A DNA stretch of 64,000 nucleotides from an uncultured Nitrosomonas sp. (lineage in GTDB: Bacteria; Pseudomonadota; Gammaproteobacteria; Burkholderiales; Nitrosomonadaceae): the NCBI GenBank assembly GCA_949281375.1, contig CASDLT010000003.1:1-64000 (forward strand). Direction: 5' to 3'. The position numbers were made by a program, and so were the translations under genes. Positions 1-10,485 of the stretch are shown piece after piece. The notes below the pieces were generated by a model. The model did no database searches. It saw only the letters and a list, made by a program, of their open reading frames with translations, and was not told where the DNA came from. Every line of letters begins with the position of its first letter. Within the stretch, counting starts at the first letter, position 1.

Positions 1-139
1 AACTCTTCGCTTCTCCGCCAAATTTCTTCGTCAATATCGTCGTTATCGCCGCCGTTAGCGTCGTCTTTCCGTGATCCACATGACCTATCGTTCCTACGTT
101 TACGTGTGGCTTCGACCGCTCAAATTTACTCTTTGCCAT
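1..139 (-). CDS. tuf: Elongation factor Tu, N-terminal part (cut by window edge)
   Basis: The minus strand reads [20 protein letters not shown] and continues with [11 protein letters not shown], the EF-Tu N terminus with its P-loop (GHVDHGKT). EF-Tu delivers aminoacyl-tRNA to the ribosome as a GTP complex. Only about 46 codons are inside the window and the rest lies before position 1. The ATG at 137-139 has an AAGGAACG ribosome binding site just upstream and begins 29 bases after the fusA stop, so it is the last visible gene of the str operon. Many betaproteobacteria carry two tuf copies, and this would be the str-linked one. Confidence 0.96.
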   Translation of the reverse strand, partial: MAKSKFERSKPHVNVGTIGHVDHGKTTLTAAITTILTKKFGGEAKS

Positions 140-168
140 GATCCGTTCCTTTTACAAACAATTTTCAA

Positions 169-2259
169 TTATTTTTTGTTGATTATCGCTTCTGCTACAT
201 TTTTTGGCGCTTCTGAGTAATGCTTGAATTCCATCGAATAAGTTGCTCTACCCTGAGTTGCTGACCGCAACGCGGTAGAATATCCAAACATTTCTGCAAG
301 CGGCACTTCCGCACGTATAACTTTTAATCCAGGAACATCTTCCATTCCTTGGATCATACCTCGTCGAGAGGATAAATCACCTACCACATTTCCCATAAAG
401 TCTTCCGGAGTTTCTACTTCAACCGCCATCATAGGCTCTAAGAGCACCGGGTTTGCTTTTCGCATACCATCTTTAAAAGCAATAGATGCAGCCATTTTAA
501 ATGCGTTTTCGTTGGAATCAACGTCATGATAAGACCCATCGAACAGCGTGACTTTAACATCAACTACAGGATAACCCGCAAGCACTCCACTTGGCAGTGT
601 TTCTAGCAAACCCTTCTCTACTGCTGGTATATATTCTCTGGGTACCGCACCACCCTTGATTTCATCAACAAACTCGAAGCCTTTACCAGCCTCGTTTGGT
701 TCCATCTTGAGCCAAACATGACCATACTGACCACGTCCACCCGATTGTTTTACAAATTTTCCTTCTATTTCGATTTGTTTCCTTATGGCTTCCCGATAAG
801 CCACTTGCGGTGCACCAACATTTGCTTCTACGCCAAATTCCCGCTTCATTCGATCCACGATAATTTCTAGGTGCAATTCACCCATTCCAGAAATAATCGT
901 CTGTCCTGATTCTTCGTCGGTACGAACTCTGAAGGAGGGATCCTCTTGGGCAAGCCTATTCAGTGCAATACCCATTTTTTCTTGATCCAACTTAGTCTTT
1001 GGCTCAACAGCAACATGAATTACCGGTTCAGGGAAATCCATTCTTTCCAGAGTGATGATTTTTTGTGGGTCACATAAAGTATCTCCAGTAACCACATCTT
1101 TCAAACCAACAGCAGCAGCAATATCGCCTGCGCGCACTTCCTTGATCTCCTCACGCTGGTTCGCATGCATTTGCAATATTCTGCCAATTCTTTCTTTTTT
1201 GCCCTTAATCGGATTATAAATAGTATCGCCCGAAGTTACGACACCAGAATACACTCTAAAGAAAATTAATTGACCAACATATGGATCAGTTGCAATTTTG
1301 AATGCCAAAGCAGAAAACGGCTCGCTATCATCGGCTTTACGCTTATCAGCTTTCCCATCTTCATTTTCACCTTCAATAGCCAAGACGTCTGTAGGTGATG
1401 GCATAAAATCGATCACCGCATCAAGCATTGCTTGCACACCCTTGTTTTTAAAGGCGGTGCCACACATCATCGGTACTATTTCATTGTTAATAGTTCGCGC
1501 TCGAAGGCCAGTTTTTATGTCAGTAATTTCCAGATCACCTTCTTCGAGATATTTGTTCATTAACTCTTCGCTAGCTTCTGCTGCAGATTCGAGCATTTTT
1601 TCACGCCACTCACGAGCATCACTCACTAGATTTGATGGGATATCTCGTTCTTCAAATTTCATTCCGCGACTTTCGTCATCCCAATATATCGCCTTCATTT
1701 TAATCAGGTCGACAATGCCTTCGAATTTATCTTCAGCACCAATAGGTAATTGAATAGGAATTGGCGCGGCTTTAAGGCGAGTTTTGATCTGTTCATAAAC
1801 GCGCATAAAATTAGCTCCTGAACGATCCATCTTATTCACGAAAGCCAATCGCGGAACCTGATATTTATTTGCTTGCCTCCAAACTGTTTCAGTTTGTGGC
1901 TGCACACCTCCGACTGCACAGAACACCGTACACGCCCCATCCAGAACGCGCAATGATCGCTCCACCTCAATCGTAAAATCTACGTGTCCTGGTGTATCAA
2001 TAATATTGATTCGGTGCTCAGGATAATTTCCAGCCATCCCTTTCCAAAAACACGTAGTAGCAGCCGAAGTAATGGTAATTCCTCTCTCTTGCTCCTGCTC
2101 CATCCAGTCCATTGTGGCAGCACCATCATGAACCTCTCCAAGCTTATGCGATACGCCTGTATAAAACAGCACGCGTTCAGTCGTCGTTGTTTTACCGGCG
2201 TCGATATGCGCCATAATACCGATATTTCGATAACGTTCTATGGGTGTTTTCCTTGCCAC
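169..2259 (-). CDS. fusA: Elongation factor G
   Basis: A 696-residue translational GTPase that drives ribosome translocation and, with RRF, ribosome recycling. The usual length is about 700. The G domain shows P-loop AHIDAGKTT (about 17-25), switch [17 protein letters not shown] and NKMD. Domains II-V follow, including the domain IV stretch [10 protein letters not shown] and the C-terminal ELHLEI region typical of EF-G. The start codon is GTG (2257-2259), preceded by TAAGG. It lies 54 bases downstream of rpsG and 29 bases upstream of tuf, so it is co-transcribed in the str operon. Confidence 0.97.
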   Translation of the reverse strand: MARKTPIERYRNIGIMAHIDAGKTTTTERVLFYTGVSHKLGEVHDGAATMDWMEQEQERGITITSAATTCFWKGMAGNYPEHRINIIDTPGHVDFTIEVERSLRVLDGACTVFCAVGGVQPQTETVWRQANKYQVPRLAFVNKMDRSGANFMRVYEQIKTRLKAAPIPIQLPIGAEDKFEGIVDLIKMKAIYWDDESRGMKFEERDIPSNLVSDAREWREKMLESAAEASEELMNKYLEEGDLEITDIKTGLRARTINNEIVPMMCGTAFKNKGVQAMLDAVIDFMPSPTDVLAIEGENEDGKADKRKADDSEPFSALAFKIATDPYVGQLIFFRVYSGVVTSGDTIYNPIKGKKERIGRILQMHANQREEIKEVRAGDIAAAVGLKDVVTGDTLCDPQKIITLERMDFPEPVIHVAVEPKTKLDQEKMGIALNRLAQEDPSFRVRTDEESGQTIISGMGELHLEIIVDRMKREFGVEANVGAPQVAYREAIRKQIEIEGKFVKQSGGRGQYGHVWLKMEPNEAGKGFEFVDEIKGGAVPREYIPAVEKGLLETLPSGVLAGYPVVDVKVTLFDGSYHDVDSNENAFKMAASIAFKDGMRKANPVLLEPMMAVEVETPEDFMGNVVGDLSSRRGMIQGMEDVPGLKVIRAEVPLAEMFGYSTALRSATQGRATYSMEFKHYSEAPKNVAEAIINKK

Positions 2260-2313
2260 TGTTTAATGCCTTACGTTAATTTCGATTAAATTGTATTTAG
2301 AGGGATAGATTTA

Positions 2314-2784
2314 TTAGAATCTAAAATGAGAAAATGCTTTATTTGATTCAGCCATTCTATGCACTTCTTCTCTCTTCTTAACAGCCCCACCTCGCCCTTC
2401 AGCAGCTTCGGATAATTCACCTGCCAATCGAATATCCATTGATTTTTCACTTCTCTTTCTGGCAGCATCTCGCAACCATCTCATTGCCAACGCATTGCGT
2501 CTCACGGATCTGACTTCAACGGGTACTTGGTAATTAGCGCCGCCGACGCGACGACTTTTAACCTCCACGATAGGCCTAACATTTGTCAAGGCTTGCGTAA
2601 AAACTTCCAATGGATCGTTACCTGTTTTTTTCTGAATATGCTCTAGCGCCCCATAAATAATTCTCTCTGCGACCGATTTCTTCCCTCGAGTCATCAGGAC
2701 ATTGACGAACTTGGCCAATTCTACATTGTGATATTTGGGATCTGGCAATATTTCGCGTTTCGGAACTTCTCTACGTCTAGGCAT
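2314..2784 (-). CDS. rpsG: 30S ribosomal protein S7
   Basis: 156 residues, the standard length of bacterial S7. It begins [18 protein letters not shown] and contains the conserved [16 protein letters not shown] and [20 protein letters not shown] segments that contact 16S rRNA. S7 nucleates assembly of the 30S head and sits near the E site. It lies between rpsL and fusA in the str operon. In E. coli S7 is the translational repressor of this operon. Whether the rpsL-rpsG spacer (2785-2830) folds as an S7 target here cannot be judged by eye. Confidence 0.97.
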   Translation of the reverse strand: MPRRREVPKREILPDPKYHNVELAKFVNVLMTRGKKSVAERIIYGALEHIQKKTGNDPLEVFTQALTNVRPIVEVKSRRVGGANYQVPVEVRSVRRNALAMRWLRDAARKRSEKSMDIRLAGELSEAAEGRGGAVKKREEVHRMAESNKAFSHFRF

Positions 2785-2830
2785 GGTACGACCTCATAAT
2801 TTCACTTCTTCTTTTATCAACTTTTAAAAA

Positions 2831-3208
2831 TTAAGCGCTCTTGGGCTTTTTCGATCCATATTTAGATCGACCTTGCTTGCGATCTTTAACGCCGGCTGTA
2901 TCCAAACTTCCTCGAACCGTATGATAACGTACGCCCGGCAAATCTTTTACACGCCCTCCACGGATGAGAACTACCGAGTGCTCCTGAAGATTATGACCTT
3001 CACCGCCGATATAGCTCGATACTTCAAACCCATTTGTCAACCGAACCCTTGCAACTTTACGTAATGCTGAATTTGGTTTTTTTGGCGTAGTAGTGTACAC
3101 CCTGGTACATACGCCTCTTTTTTGCGGGCAATTTTCTAATGCAGGAACATTGCTTTTCACACGTTTGGCAACACGAGGTTTACGAACCAATTGACTTATT
3201 GTCGGCAT
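2831..3208 (-). CDS. rpsL: 30S ribosomal protein S12
   Basis: 125 residues, start [12 protein letters not shown], with the near-invariant decoding-centre loops [19 protein letters not shown] and [19 protein letters not shown]12 sits at the decoding site and affects accuracy. Lysines in PKKPNS and GGRVKDLPG are the positions where streptomycin-resistance changes occur in other bacteria, and both carry the sensitive-type residue here. It is the first gene of the str operon. The gene upstream on this strand is yajQ, not rpoC. Confidence 0.97.
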   Translation of the reverse strand: MPTISQLVRKPRVAKRVKSNVPALENCPQKRGVCTRVYTTTPKKPNSALRKVARVRLTNGFEVSSYIGGEGHNLQEHSVVLIRGGRVKDLPGVRYHTVRGSLDTAGVKDRKQGRSKYGSKKPKSA

Positions 3209-3363
3209 TTCTATGTCCTAAAAAACGGGACGGCGTTAAACCATCCGCTTATATACTTCCATTTATTAGCTTTATTGAAACGATGTTCAATTATCGCGAT
3301 CCTTTCGGCTCACCGTTGCCACCGTAGCGTTACACGCTGCAGATGCGACAAAAAAGAGAGCGG

Positions 3364-3392
3364 ATTCTAGGGGGTTTATCTATGCATGTCAA
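3364..3392 (-). promoter_or_regulatory. Sigma-70 promoter of the str operon
   Basis: Reading the minus strand, a perfect -35 box TTGACA (3387-3392) is followed after exactly 17 bases by TAGAAT (3364-3369). Transcription would start near 3357, leaving a leader of about 150 bases before rpsL. It lies in the yajQ-rpsL spacer and points at the str genes. Confidence 0.65.
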
Positions 3393-3456
3393 GACAAACA
3401 TCATTCCTGCAATGAGATGTACAACCTAGACCTTCAATTCTTCAAATCCTTATTTT

Positions 3457-3942
3457 TTAATCTCGAAAATTCTGGAATTGCAAGGGAAAATCAATCACCA
3501 TTTTCCTGACACATTGTATTGCTTCTTGCAGAACGTCCTTCTTGACCCCCGTCACACGAACTGCTTCACCTTGAATACTAGCTTGAACCTTAAGTTTACT
3601 ATCTTTGATGTTTCTTATGATCTTCTTGGCCAGTTCCGTATCAAGTCCAGTTTTGACAGTCACCTGCTGCTTGATTTTATTTCCACTGATTTTTTCGATC
3701 TGCCCTTTTTCTAAACAACGCACATCAATTGCACGCTTTGTTAATTTTGTTCTTAAAATATCCAGGATCTGTTCCAGCTTGAAGTCATCATCTGCGAAGA
3801 CCGTCAATTGAAGTTCAGTCTGCTCAACCCGCGCATCAGAACCTTTAAAGTCAAACCGCGTGCTTATTTCTTTGTTGACTTGATCTACTGCATTTCTAAC
3901 TTCCTGTTTATCTACTTCTGAAACAATATCAAAGGATGGCAT
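3457..3942 (-). CDS. yajQ: YajQ-family nucleotide-binding protein
   Basis: 161 residues matching the YajQ/UPF0234 family in length and pattern: [20 protein letters not shown] at the N terminus, then STRFDFKG and later QVQASIQ-type strands ([15 protein letters not shown]). Family members fold as two ferredoxin-like domains and bind nucleotides and tRNA. In Xanthomonas a relative is reported to bind cyclic di-GMP, which is notable given the two GGDEF proteins in this window, but no link is shown here. It lies 38 bases from argG on the same strand. Confidence 0.92.
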   Translation of the reverse strand: MPSFDIVSEVDKQEVRNAVDQVNKEISTRFDFKGSDARVEQTELQLTVFADDDFKLEQILDILRTKLTKRAIDVRCLEKGQIEKISGNKIKQQVTVKTGLDTELAKKIIRNIKDSKLKVQASIQGEAVRVTGVKKDVLQEAIQCVRKMVIDFPLQFQNFRD

Positions 3943-3980
3943 GATTAATTTCGATCCAGACTGAGTGGAACATAAACTAT

Positions 3981-5207
3981 CTATTTATTAGGCTTATTTT
4001 TATCCGCACTAGCCGCAATACGCATTCTAAGTGCATTGAGTTTGATAAATCCTGCTGCATCAGCCTGATTGTACGCCCCTGCATCATCTTCAAAGGTAGC
4101 AATATGAGGATCAAACAGCGAATCGGTCGACGAATCCCTCCCAACCACTATAACGTTGCCTTTATATAATTTTAACCGCACCCAGCCGTTGACCTTTTCC
4201 TGTGAAGCATCAATCATGGTTTGTAATATTTTTCGCTCAGGACTCCACCAGTATCCGTTATAAATTAATGATGCGTAACGCGGCATTAATTCATCCTTCA
4301 AATGAGCAACCTCCCGATCCAGCGTGATTGATTCAATAGCACGATGCGCTCGTAATAAAATGGTACCGCCAGGAGTCTCGTAACATCCACGCGATTTCAT
4401 CCCGACATAGCGATTCTCAACCAAATCTAACCGCCCAATGCCATGTTTTCCTCCTAATTGATTGAGTCTTGTCAACAATTCTGCAGGAGACATCAAATCA
4501 CCATTTAAAGCTACCGCATCTCCACGTTTGAATTGCATTTCCACGAATTCGGGCTCATCGGGTGCGGCTTCCGGTGATACGCTCCAGCGCCACATGGATT
4601 CCTCTGGCTCCACCGCCGGATCCTCGAGAATGCGACCTTCATACGAAATATGTAGAAGATTGGCATCCATACTATAAGGAGAGCCTGCCTTTTTTTTCAT
4701 TTCCACCGGTATTCCATGCTGTTCAGCGTACTGCAGCAATTTCTCACGAGAAGTCAAATCCCATTCCCGCCATGGCGCAATCACATGAATATTTGGCTGC
4801 AACGCATAATATCCCAGCTCAAAGCGCACTTGATCATTTCCTTTACCTGTTGCGCCATGCGACACTGCATCAGCACATGTTTCTTGCGCAATCTCGATTT
4901 GCCTTTTCGCGATCAATGGTCGTGCGATGCTTGTGCCAAGAAGATATTCTCCCTCATAAATGGTATTTGCCCGAAACATCGGAAATACGAAGTCTCGCAC
5001 AAACTCCTCACGCAAATCTTCAATATAAATTTCTCTGACACCCAGTTGCTTGGCCTTCGCGCGAGCTGGCTCAACCTCTTCTCCCTGGCCAATATCAGCG
5101 GTAAAAGTCACCACTTCACATTGATATGTATCCTGCAGCCATTTCAAAATGACCGACGTGTCCAATCCGCCAGAAAAAGCCAAAACCACTTTATTGATTT
5201 TTTTCAT
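3981..5207 (-). CDS. argG: Argininosuccinate synthase
   Basis: 408 residues. Joins citrulline and aspartate using ATP, the penultimate step of arginine synthesis. The N terminus holds the N-type ATP-pyrophosphatase loop AFSGGLDTS. Further on are the conserved [15 protein letters not shown], the AP(W)REW stretch and [17 protein letters not shown]. Length and order match the short (about 400 residue) type I synthases. It follows argF (84-base spacer) and argD on the same strand, so three arginine genes form one likely operon. Confidence 0.97.
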   Translation of the reverse strand: MKKINKVVLAFSGGLDTSVILKWLQDTYQCEVVTFTADIGQGEEVEPARAKAKQLGVREIYIEDLREEFVRDFVFPMFRANTIYEGEYLLGTSIARPLIAKRQIEIAQETCADAVSHGATGKGNDQVRFELGYYALQPNIHVIAPWREWDLTSREKLLQYAEQHGIPVEMKKKAGSPYSMDANLLHISYEGRILEDPAVEPEESMWRWSVSPEAAPDEPEFVEMQFKRGDAVALNGDLMSPAELLTRLNQLGGKHGIGRLDLVENRYVGMKSRGCYETPGGTILLRAHRAIESITLDREVAHLKDELMPRYASLIYNGYWWSPERKILQTMIDASQEKVNGWVRLKLYKGNVIVVGRDSSTDSLFDPHIATFEDDAGAYNQADAAGFIKLNALRMRIAASADKNKPNK

Positions 5208-5291
5208 TATTTATAAATATACCCGCTTACTTATTTATCGAACCTATAATCAGCACATGCATCGATTGTCTGATATAAATAAAATACCTAA

Positions 5292-6224
5292 TTATTTGTC
5301 AGTCAATTTACCTAAAAGCAGATATTCCATCAGCGCCTTCTGAGTATGCAATCGATTTTCTGCTTCATCCCACACCACCGATTGAGGTCCTTCCAGCACT
5401 TCAGCACTTACTTCTTCTCCCCGATGAGCAGGTAAGCAGTGCATAAAAAGCGCATCTTTCTTGGCCAGCGCCATCATTTCGGTATTGACACAAAATTCCG
5501 CAAAATCATTTTTTCTTTGTTCTGTTTCTTCTTCAAACCCCATGCTCGTCCATACATCTGTCGTAACTAGGTCTGCATTTATCACTGCCTTGCGAGGATT
5601 GGCAAATACTTCATAATGCGTGGCGTCCATCACACCGATCTGCTCAGGACAAATATCATATCCTGGCGGAGTTGACACATGAACCTTGAAATCGAAAATT
5701 TCTGCCGCTTGCAGCCACGTATTGCACATATTATTGGCATCACCAATCCACGCTACTATTTTTCCGGAGATATCACCCCGATATTCAGTAAACGTAAAAA
5801 TATCACTCATGATTTGGCAAGGATGATATTCATCGGTCAAACCATTGATGACGGGCACTCGCGAATTCTCGGCAAAGCGCTTGATGATGTCATGTTCATG
5901 CGTTCGAATCATGATGATATCAACCATGCGGGAAATGACGCGAGCCGCATCTTCGACCGGTTCACCGCGTCCAAGTTGAGTGTCACGTGTCGACAGATAA
6001 ATTGCCGCCCCGCCCAGTTGATGCATGCCCGCTTCAAAAGACAAACGAGTGCGCGTGGAATTCTTGTCAAATATCATTGCCAACGTGCGATCAGCCAATG
6101 GCCAATACTGCCGGTATTGCTTGAATTCCTGCTTTATCCAGCGAGCACGTTCAAAGATATACTCATACTCTTCACGATCAAAATCATAAAATTGCAGAAA
6201 ATGCTTGAATTGCATACGTTCCAT
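5292..6224 (-). CDS. argF: Ornithine carbamoyltransferase
   Basis: 310 residues. Makes citrulline from ornithine and carbamoyl phosphate. The carbamoyl-phosphate motif STRTR is present (DKNSTRTRLSFE), as are the HPCQ motif (YHPCQIMSD), the ornithine-loop type sequence TDVWTSMG and the active-site MHCLPAHRGEEV. The first ATG is at 6222-6224. A second in-frame ATG at 6213-6215 gives MQFKHFLQF, closer to the usual betaproteobacterial start, so the true start may be three codons later. It lies between argD and argG. Confidence 0.96.
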   Translation of the reverse strand: MERMQFKHFLQFYDFDREEYEYIFERARWIKQEFKQYRQYWPLADRTLAMIFDKNSTRTRLSFEAGMHQLGGAAIYLSTRDTQLGRGEPVEDAARVISRMVDIIMIRTHEHDIIKRFAENSRVPVINGLTDEYHPCQIMSDIFTFTEYRGDISGKIVAWIGDANNMCNTWLQAAEIFDFKVHVSTPPGYDICPEQIGVMDATHYEVFANPRKAVINADLVTTDVWTSMGFEEETEQRKNDFAEFCVNTEMMALAKKDALFMHCLPAHRGEEVSAEVLEGPQSVVWDEAENRLHTQKALMEYLLLGKLTDK

Positions 6225-6264
6225 TGAGCAGCTAATCCACCGAACATACTTGCATGCAGGTCAT

Positions 6265-7437
6265 TCAGCTATTCAAAAACTCCTTTATTAACGAACTCAT
6301 CGTATCAACCACCTGTTCAGCTTCGGATTGTTGCATGATGAATGCCGGCAACAGGCGCACAACTTTATCGGATGTCACATTGATCAACAATTTATTGTCC
6401 AGTGCTCTCTTCACCAAATCACCACACGGGACTGCTAGTTCGATACCAATGATCAAGCCTTGCCCTCTGATCTGCACGACACCTGACACATCGCGCAATT
6501 GATTGTTGAGTCGATTGCGCATGAACTCGCCCAGCTTTGTGGCGTGATCCAATAATTCTTCATCCTGAATCACCGTCAAGGTTTCGATTGCTGCCGCGCA
6601 AGCCAGTGGATTGCCGCCAAAGGTAGAGGCATGATTGCCCGGCTTGAATACATCAGCAGCCACACCTCGAGCGAGACATGCGCCAATCGGCACACCCGCC
6701 CCCAGTCCCTTGGCCAGGGTCATCACATCCGGCAGAATATCACTGTGCTGATAGGCAAACCATTTTCCACTGCGGCCAATCCCAGACTGCACTTCATCGA
6801 GCATCAACAACCAGCCATATTGATCGCATAGCTTACGCAATTCACGCAAATAGTGGGCTTCGGGAATATTCACTCCACCTTCACCCTGAAAAGGTTCCAC
6901 CAAAACTGCCACGATGTCCTTATTATTGATCGCAACCTGCGCAACCGCTTCCATATTGTTATAAGGAACGCGCACAAAACCTGTCAATAATGGCTCAAAT
7001 CCAGCCTGAACCTTGCGATTACCACTGGCAGTCAGCGTCGCCATCGTTCGGCCATGAAAGGAACGCTCCATGACAATAATGGTAGGCAACGCAATTCCTG
7101 TGTTGTGTCCATGCAAGCGCGCTAGCTTGATCGCCGCTTCATTGGCTTCGGCACCAGAATTGCAAAAGAATGCTTTTTCCATACCCGACAATTCAATCAA
7201 TCGATCTGCCAGTCGTTCCTGGTTTTCAATATGATATAAATTAGAGGTGTGAATCAGTTTGCCAGCCTGTTCACAGATCGCTTTAGTCAACCGGGGATGA
7301 CAGTGCCCAAGTCCGCACACCGCCACACCTGCCAGGGCGTCCAAATAGCGCTCCCCTTGATCGTCCCATAGCCAGACACCTTCGCCTTTAATGAATGTAA
7401 CAGGCAACCGTGAATAGGTATTCATCAAATTAGACAC
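6265..7437 (-). CDS. argD: Acetylornithine aminotransferase
   Basis: 390 residues, class III PLP aminotransferase. It interconverts N-acetylglutamate semialdehyde and N-acetylornithine in arginine synthesis. Features visible: FFCNSGAEANEAAIKLAR (PLP phosphate binding), FHGRTMATL, MLDEVQSGIGRSGKWFA with the PLP-ring Asp, and the Schiff-base lysine in TLAKGLGAGVPIGA. The longest reading starts at GTG 7437 (MSNLMNTYSRLPV). An ATG four codons later (7425) is possible. I keep GTG because the SNL residues resemble relatives. First gene of argD-argF-argG. Confidence 0.95.
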   Translation of the reverse strand: MSNLMNTYSRLPVTFIKGEGVWLWDDQGERYLDALAGVAVCGLGHCHPRLTKAICEQAGKLIHTSNLYHIENQERLADRLIELSGMEKAFFCNSGAEANEAAIKLARLHGHNTGIALPTIIVMERSFHGRTMATLTASGNRKVQAGFEPLLTGFVRVPYNNMEAVAQVAINNKDIVAVLVEPFQGEGGVNIPEAHYLRELRKLCDQYGWLLMLDEVQSGIGRSGKWFAYQHSDILPDVMTLAKGLGAGVPIGACLARGVAADVFKPGNHASTFGGNPLACAAAIETLTVIQDEELLDHATKLGEFMRNRLNNQLRDVSGVVQIRGQGLIIGIELAVPCGDLVKRALDNKLLINVTSDKVVRLLPAFIMQQSEAEQVVDTMSSLIKEFLNS

Positions 7438-7497
7438 AATACAACGCTCGCATTTTTTTAATAATCCGGGTGAAAATCTCTATTGAGGCTTACAGTA

Positions 7498-7529
7498 GAA
7501 AATTCAGAATATCAGGAAAATTCAGAATA
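7498..7529. repeat. Two direct 14-bp repeats upstream of argD
   Basis: GAAAATTCAGAATA occurs at 7498-7511 and again at 7516-7529, an 18-base period, about 60-90 bases upstream of the argD start. The half-sites resemble the ATTCA/TGAAT core of ArgR boxes, and the position before an arginine operon fits an operator. That role is inference. Confidence 0.45.
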
Positions 7530-7684
7530 GGGGCTTATCTTTACTTATTTGATCAGCTTAATCAAGCTTTTTTCTTTAAAGATTCATTGATTACCGTGAT
7601 AATACCCATCCAACATTTCAAAGTTAGCTGAGAAATTGCATCAACATGCTAGAATGAGCAGCCTTAAAATCATATATTTCTAGA

Positions 7685-7828
7685 GAAACTCTGAAAAAGA
7701 CTACAAGCGAAGATCAGGTCAAGCGAAATCGGGTTGTTCCGAATAGCTCACGCAGGCTAAAAACGATATTAAATCCAATCCCCGGTAAAAGCTGGACCGT
7801 ACCTGAGCACATGGGTTTTTCAAGGTTC
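7685..7828. repeat. Candidate repeated element with imperfect inverted ends
   Basis: The left end GAAACTCTGAAAAA (7685-7698) resembles the reverse complement of the right end (7816-7828, GAACCTTGAAAAA), giving a span of 144 bases. An inner stretch (about 7703-7719, CAAGCGAAGATCAGGT) recurs with changes at about 62,625. No second full copy is in the window, so this is tentative. Confidence 0.3.
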
Positions 7829-7890
7829 TTTAACATACATAAGAAATATACCTCTATTCAATTACTTTCGTTTCTCCAACGCCATAACCT

Positions 7891-10464
7891 ATGAATCAAT
7901 TTGCCAAGGAAACTTTGCCCATCAGCCTTGAAGAGGAAATGCGGCGTTCCTATCTTGATTATGCGATGAGTGTCATTGTCGGTCGCGCACTGCCGGATGT
8001 TCGGGATGGCTTGAAACCGGTGCACCGGCGCGTTCTGTTTGCAATGCACGAGCTTTCCAATGACTGGAACAGACCTTATAAAAAATCTGCCCGTATCGTC
8101 GGCGATGTCATTGGTAAATATCATCCGCATGGAGACACGGCGGTATACGACACCATCGTTCGTATGGCGCAGGATTTTTCGCTGCGTTACATGCTCATCG
8201 ATGGGCAAGGCAACTTTGGTTCTGTGGATGGCGATAATGCTGCAGCCATGCGTTACACCGAAATCCGCATGTCGCGCATCGCCCATGAATTACTTGCCGA
8301 TCTTGACAAGGAAACCGTCGACTTCGGCTCCAATTATGATGATTCCGAAAAAGAACCGCTCATCCTTCCGGCCAAGATTCCAAACCTATTAATCAATGGC
8401 TCATCCGGTATCGCCGTGGGCATGGCTACCAATATTCCGCCTCACAATCTCAATGAAGTGGTGAACGCCTGCCTTGCTTTGCTCAGCAATCCGGAGATCA
8501 CCATCGACGAATTGATCGATTTAATCCCGGCGCCGGATTTTCCAACCGCGGGAATCATTTATGGCGTCGCTGGCGTTCGAGATGGCTACCGCACCGGCCG
8601 CGGGCGTGTAGTCATGAGGGCACGCACGCACTTCGAAGACATGGAAAAAGGCAGCCGCCAATGCATCGTCATTGACGAACTGCCCTATCAGGTCAACAAA
8701 GCCAATCTACTCATTCGCATCGGTGAATTGGTTCGCGACAAAAGAATTGAAGGCATTTCCGATCTACGGGACGAGTCCGATAAATCCGGCATGCGTGTCG
8801 TCATCGAGCTGAAACGCGGAGAAATGCCCGAAGTCATCCTGAACAACCTGTACAAAGAAACGCAGATGCAGGATACGTTTGGCATGAATATGGTCGCCCT
8901 GCTGGACGGTCAGCCGCGCTTGCTGAATCTTAAGCAGATACTGGATGCGTTCTTGCGTCACCGCCGCGAGGTCGTCACGCGCCGCACCGTATTCGAATTG
9001 AAGAAGGCACGCGAGCGCGGTCATATTCTGGAAGGTTTGGCGGTGGCTTTATCCAATGTCGATGAAATCATTGCATTGATAAAAGCCGCCCCAACTCCGG
9101 CGGATGCCAAAGAAAAGCTCATGGCGAGAACTTGGCACTCCGCACTGGTTGAGGAGATGCTCTCGCGCGCCATGGCGGATGCCCATGCCTTGCGTCCCGA
9201 AGGTCTGGATGGATCCTTTGGCTTGCAAGCACAGGGTTACCGGTTATCCGACGTACAAGCCCAAGCCATTCTGGAATTGCGCTTGCAGCGCCTGACCGGT
9301 TTGGAGCAGGAAAAAATCGTCGAAGAATATCGCAACGTCATCGATAATATCATTGATTTCCTTGATATTCTGGCAAATCCCGGACGCATCACCAGCATCA
9401 TCACCGAAGAACTTGGCGCCATCAAGCAACAATTCGGTGACGAGCGCCGCAGCGAAATCGTCGTCGACACACAAGACTTGAATGTAGAAGACTTGATTGC
9501 TCCGGCTGATGTCGTGGTTACGCTCTCGCATAGCGGTTATATCAAATCGCAATTATTGGATGACTATCGCGCCCAGAAACGCGGAGGTCGCGGCAAACTT
9601 GCCACGAGCACCAAGGAAGACGATTTTATCGACAAACTGTTCATTGCCAACACACACGACTATATTTTATGTTTCTCGAGTCTGGGCCGCGTATACTGGA
9701 TCAAGGTCTATGAAGTACCCCAGGGTGGCCGTCAATCGCGCGGCAAACCCATCGTCAACTGGGTGCAATTGGAAGAAGGAGAAAAGATCAACGCCATTCT
9801 GCCGGTCAAGACTTTTGATGAAAATCGTTTTGTCTTCATGGCTACGGCATTCGGCACGGTCAAAAAGACGCCATTATCGGAATTCTCACGACCGCGCAAC
9901 AATGGCATTATTGCGATTGGACTGGACGATGACGATTATTTGATCGGCGTCGAACTGACCGAAGGCAAGCATGATGTCATGCTGTTTTCTGATAACGGAA
10001 AAGCCATGCGCTTCAGCGAAAACGATGTTCGTCCGATGGGACGGGTGGCGCGCGGCGTGCGCGGCATGAAGCTCGGTTCGGGCCAGAAGGTGATTTCGAT
10101 GCTGGTGGCTGAAAATGAAGACCTTGCTGTGCTCACCGCGACCGAAAACGGCTTTGGCAAACGTACCCCGATTAGTGAATATACCCGCCATAACCGCGGT
10201 ACACAGGGCATGATTGCGATCATTACCAGTCCCCGTAATGGCAAAGTCGTCACCGCCAAGCTGGTGAAACCGGATGATGAAATCATGTTGATTACGTCCG
10301 GCGGCATCATGATTCGTACTCGAGTCAAGGAAGTGCGGGAAATGAGCCGCGCCACTCAGGGCGTAACCTTGATCAATCTGGATGACGGAGAAAAACTGGC
10401 GGGATTGGAGCGCGTGGCCGAAAGTGAAGACAACAACGATGACAACGATATTTTAATGGATTGA
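7891..10464 (+). CDS. gyrA: DNA gyrase subunit A
   Basis: 857 residues. The breakage-reunion subunit of gyrase, which introduces negative supercoils together with GyrB. The catalytic tyrosine is Y122 in AAMRYTEIR. The quinolone region reads [12 protein letters not shown], so position 83 (E. coli numbering, identical here) is Thr and position 87 is Asp. The GyrA box is QKRGGRGK, followed by the six-bladed C-terminal DNA-wrapping domain and an acidic tail ([12 protein letters not shown]). serC starts 21 bases downstream, so this gene probably leads the serC-tyrA cluster transcriptionally. Confidence 0.97.
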   Translation: MNQFAKETLPISLEEEMRRSYLDYAMSVIVGRALPDVRDGLKPVHRRVLFAMHELSNDWNRPYKKSARIVGDVIGKYHPHGDTAVYDTIVRMAQDFSLRYMLIDGQGNFGSVDGDNAAAMRYTEIRMSRIAHELLADLDKETVDFGSNYDDSEKEPLILPAKIPNLLINGSSGIAVGMATNIPPHNLNEVVNACLALLSNPEITIDELIDLIPAPDFPTAGIIYGVAGVRDGYRTGRGRVVMRARTHFEDMEKGSRQCIVIDELPYQVNKANLLIRIGELVRDKRIEGISDLRDESDKSGMRVVIELKRGEMPEVILNNLYKETQMQDTFGMNMVALLDGQPRLLNLKQILDAFLRHRREVVTRRTVFELKKARERGHILEGLAVALSNVDEIIALIKAAPTPADAKEKLMARTWHSALVEEMLSRAMADAHALRPEGLDGSFGLQAQGYRLSDVQAQAILELRLQRLTGLEQEKIVEEYRNVIDNIIDFLDILANPGRITSIITEELGAIKQQFGDERRSEIVVDTQDLNVEDLIAPADVVVTLSHSGYIKSQLLDDYRAQKRGGRGKLATSTKEDDFIDKLFIANTHDYILCFSSLGRVYWIKVYEVPQGGRQSRGKPIVNWVQLEEGEKINAILPVKTFDENRFVFMATAFGTVKKTPLSEFSRPRNNGIIAIGLDDDDYLIGVELTEGKHDVMLFSDNGKAMRFSENDVRPMGRVARGVRGMKLGSGQKVISMLVAENEDLAVLTATENGFGKRTPISEYTRHNRGTQGMIAIITSPRNGKVVTAKLVKPDDEIMLITSGGIMIRTRVKEVREMSRATQGVTLINLDDGEKLAGLERVAESEDNNDDNDILMD

Positions 10465-10485
10465 TACTTCACCGGAAAACACATC

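Larger units (their letters stand above)
7438..7890. other. Divergent intergenic region argD / gyrA
   Basis: About 450 bases without a convincing gene. It must hold the promoters for argD (minus) and gyrA (plus), but I see no strong -35/-10 pair for either. It contains a direct repeat (7498-7529) and a candidate repeated element (7685-7828), listed separately. Confidence 0.6.

Noticed and set aside
3209..3456. Possible rho-independent terminator between yajQ and rpsL
   Set aside because: Only short imperfect repeats (GCG-TTACA-CGC) without a T-run. The promoter found there is stronger.
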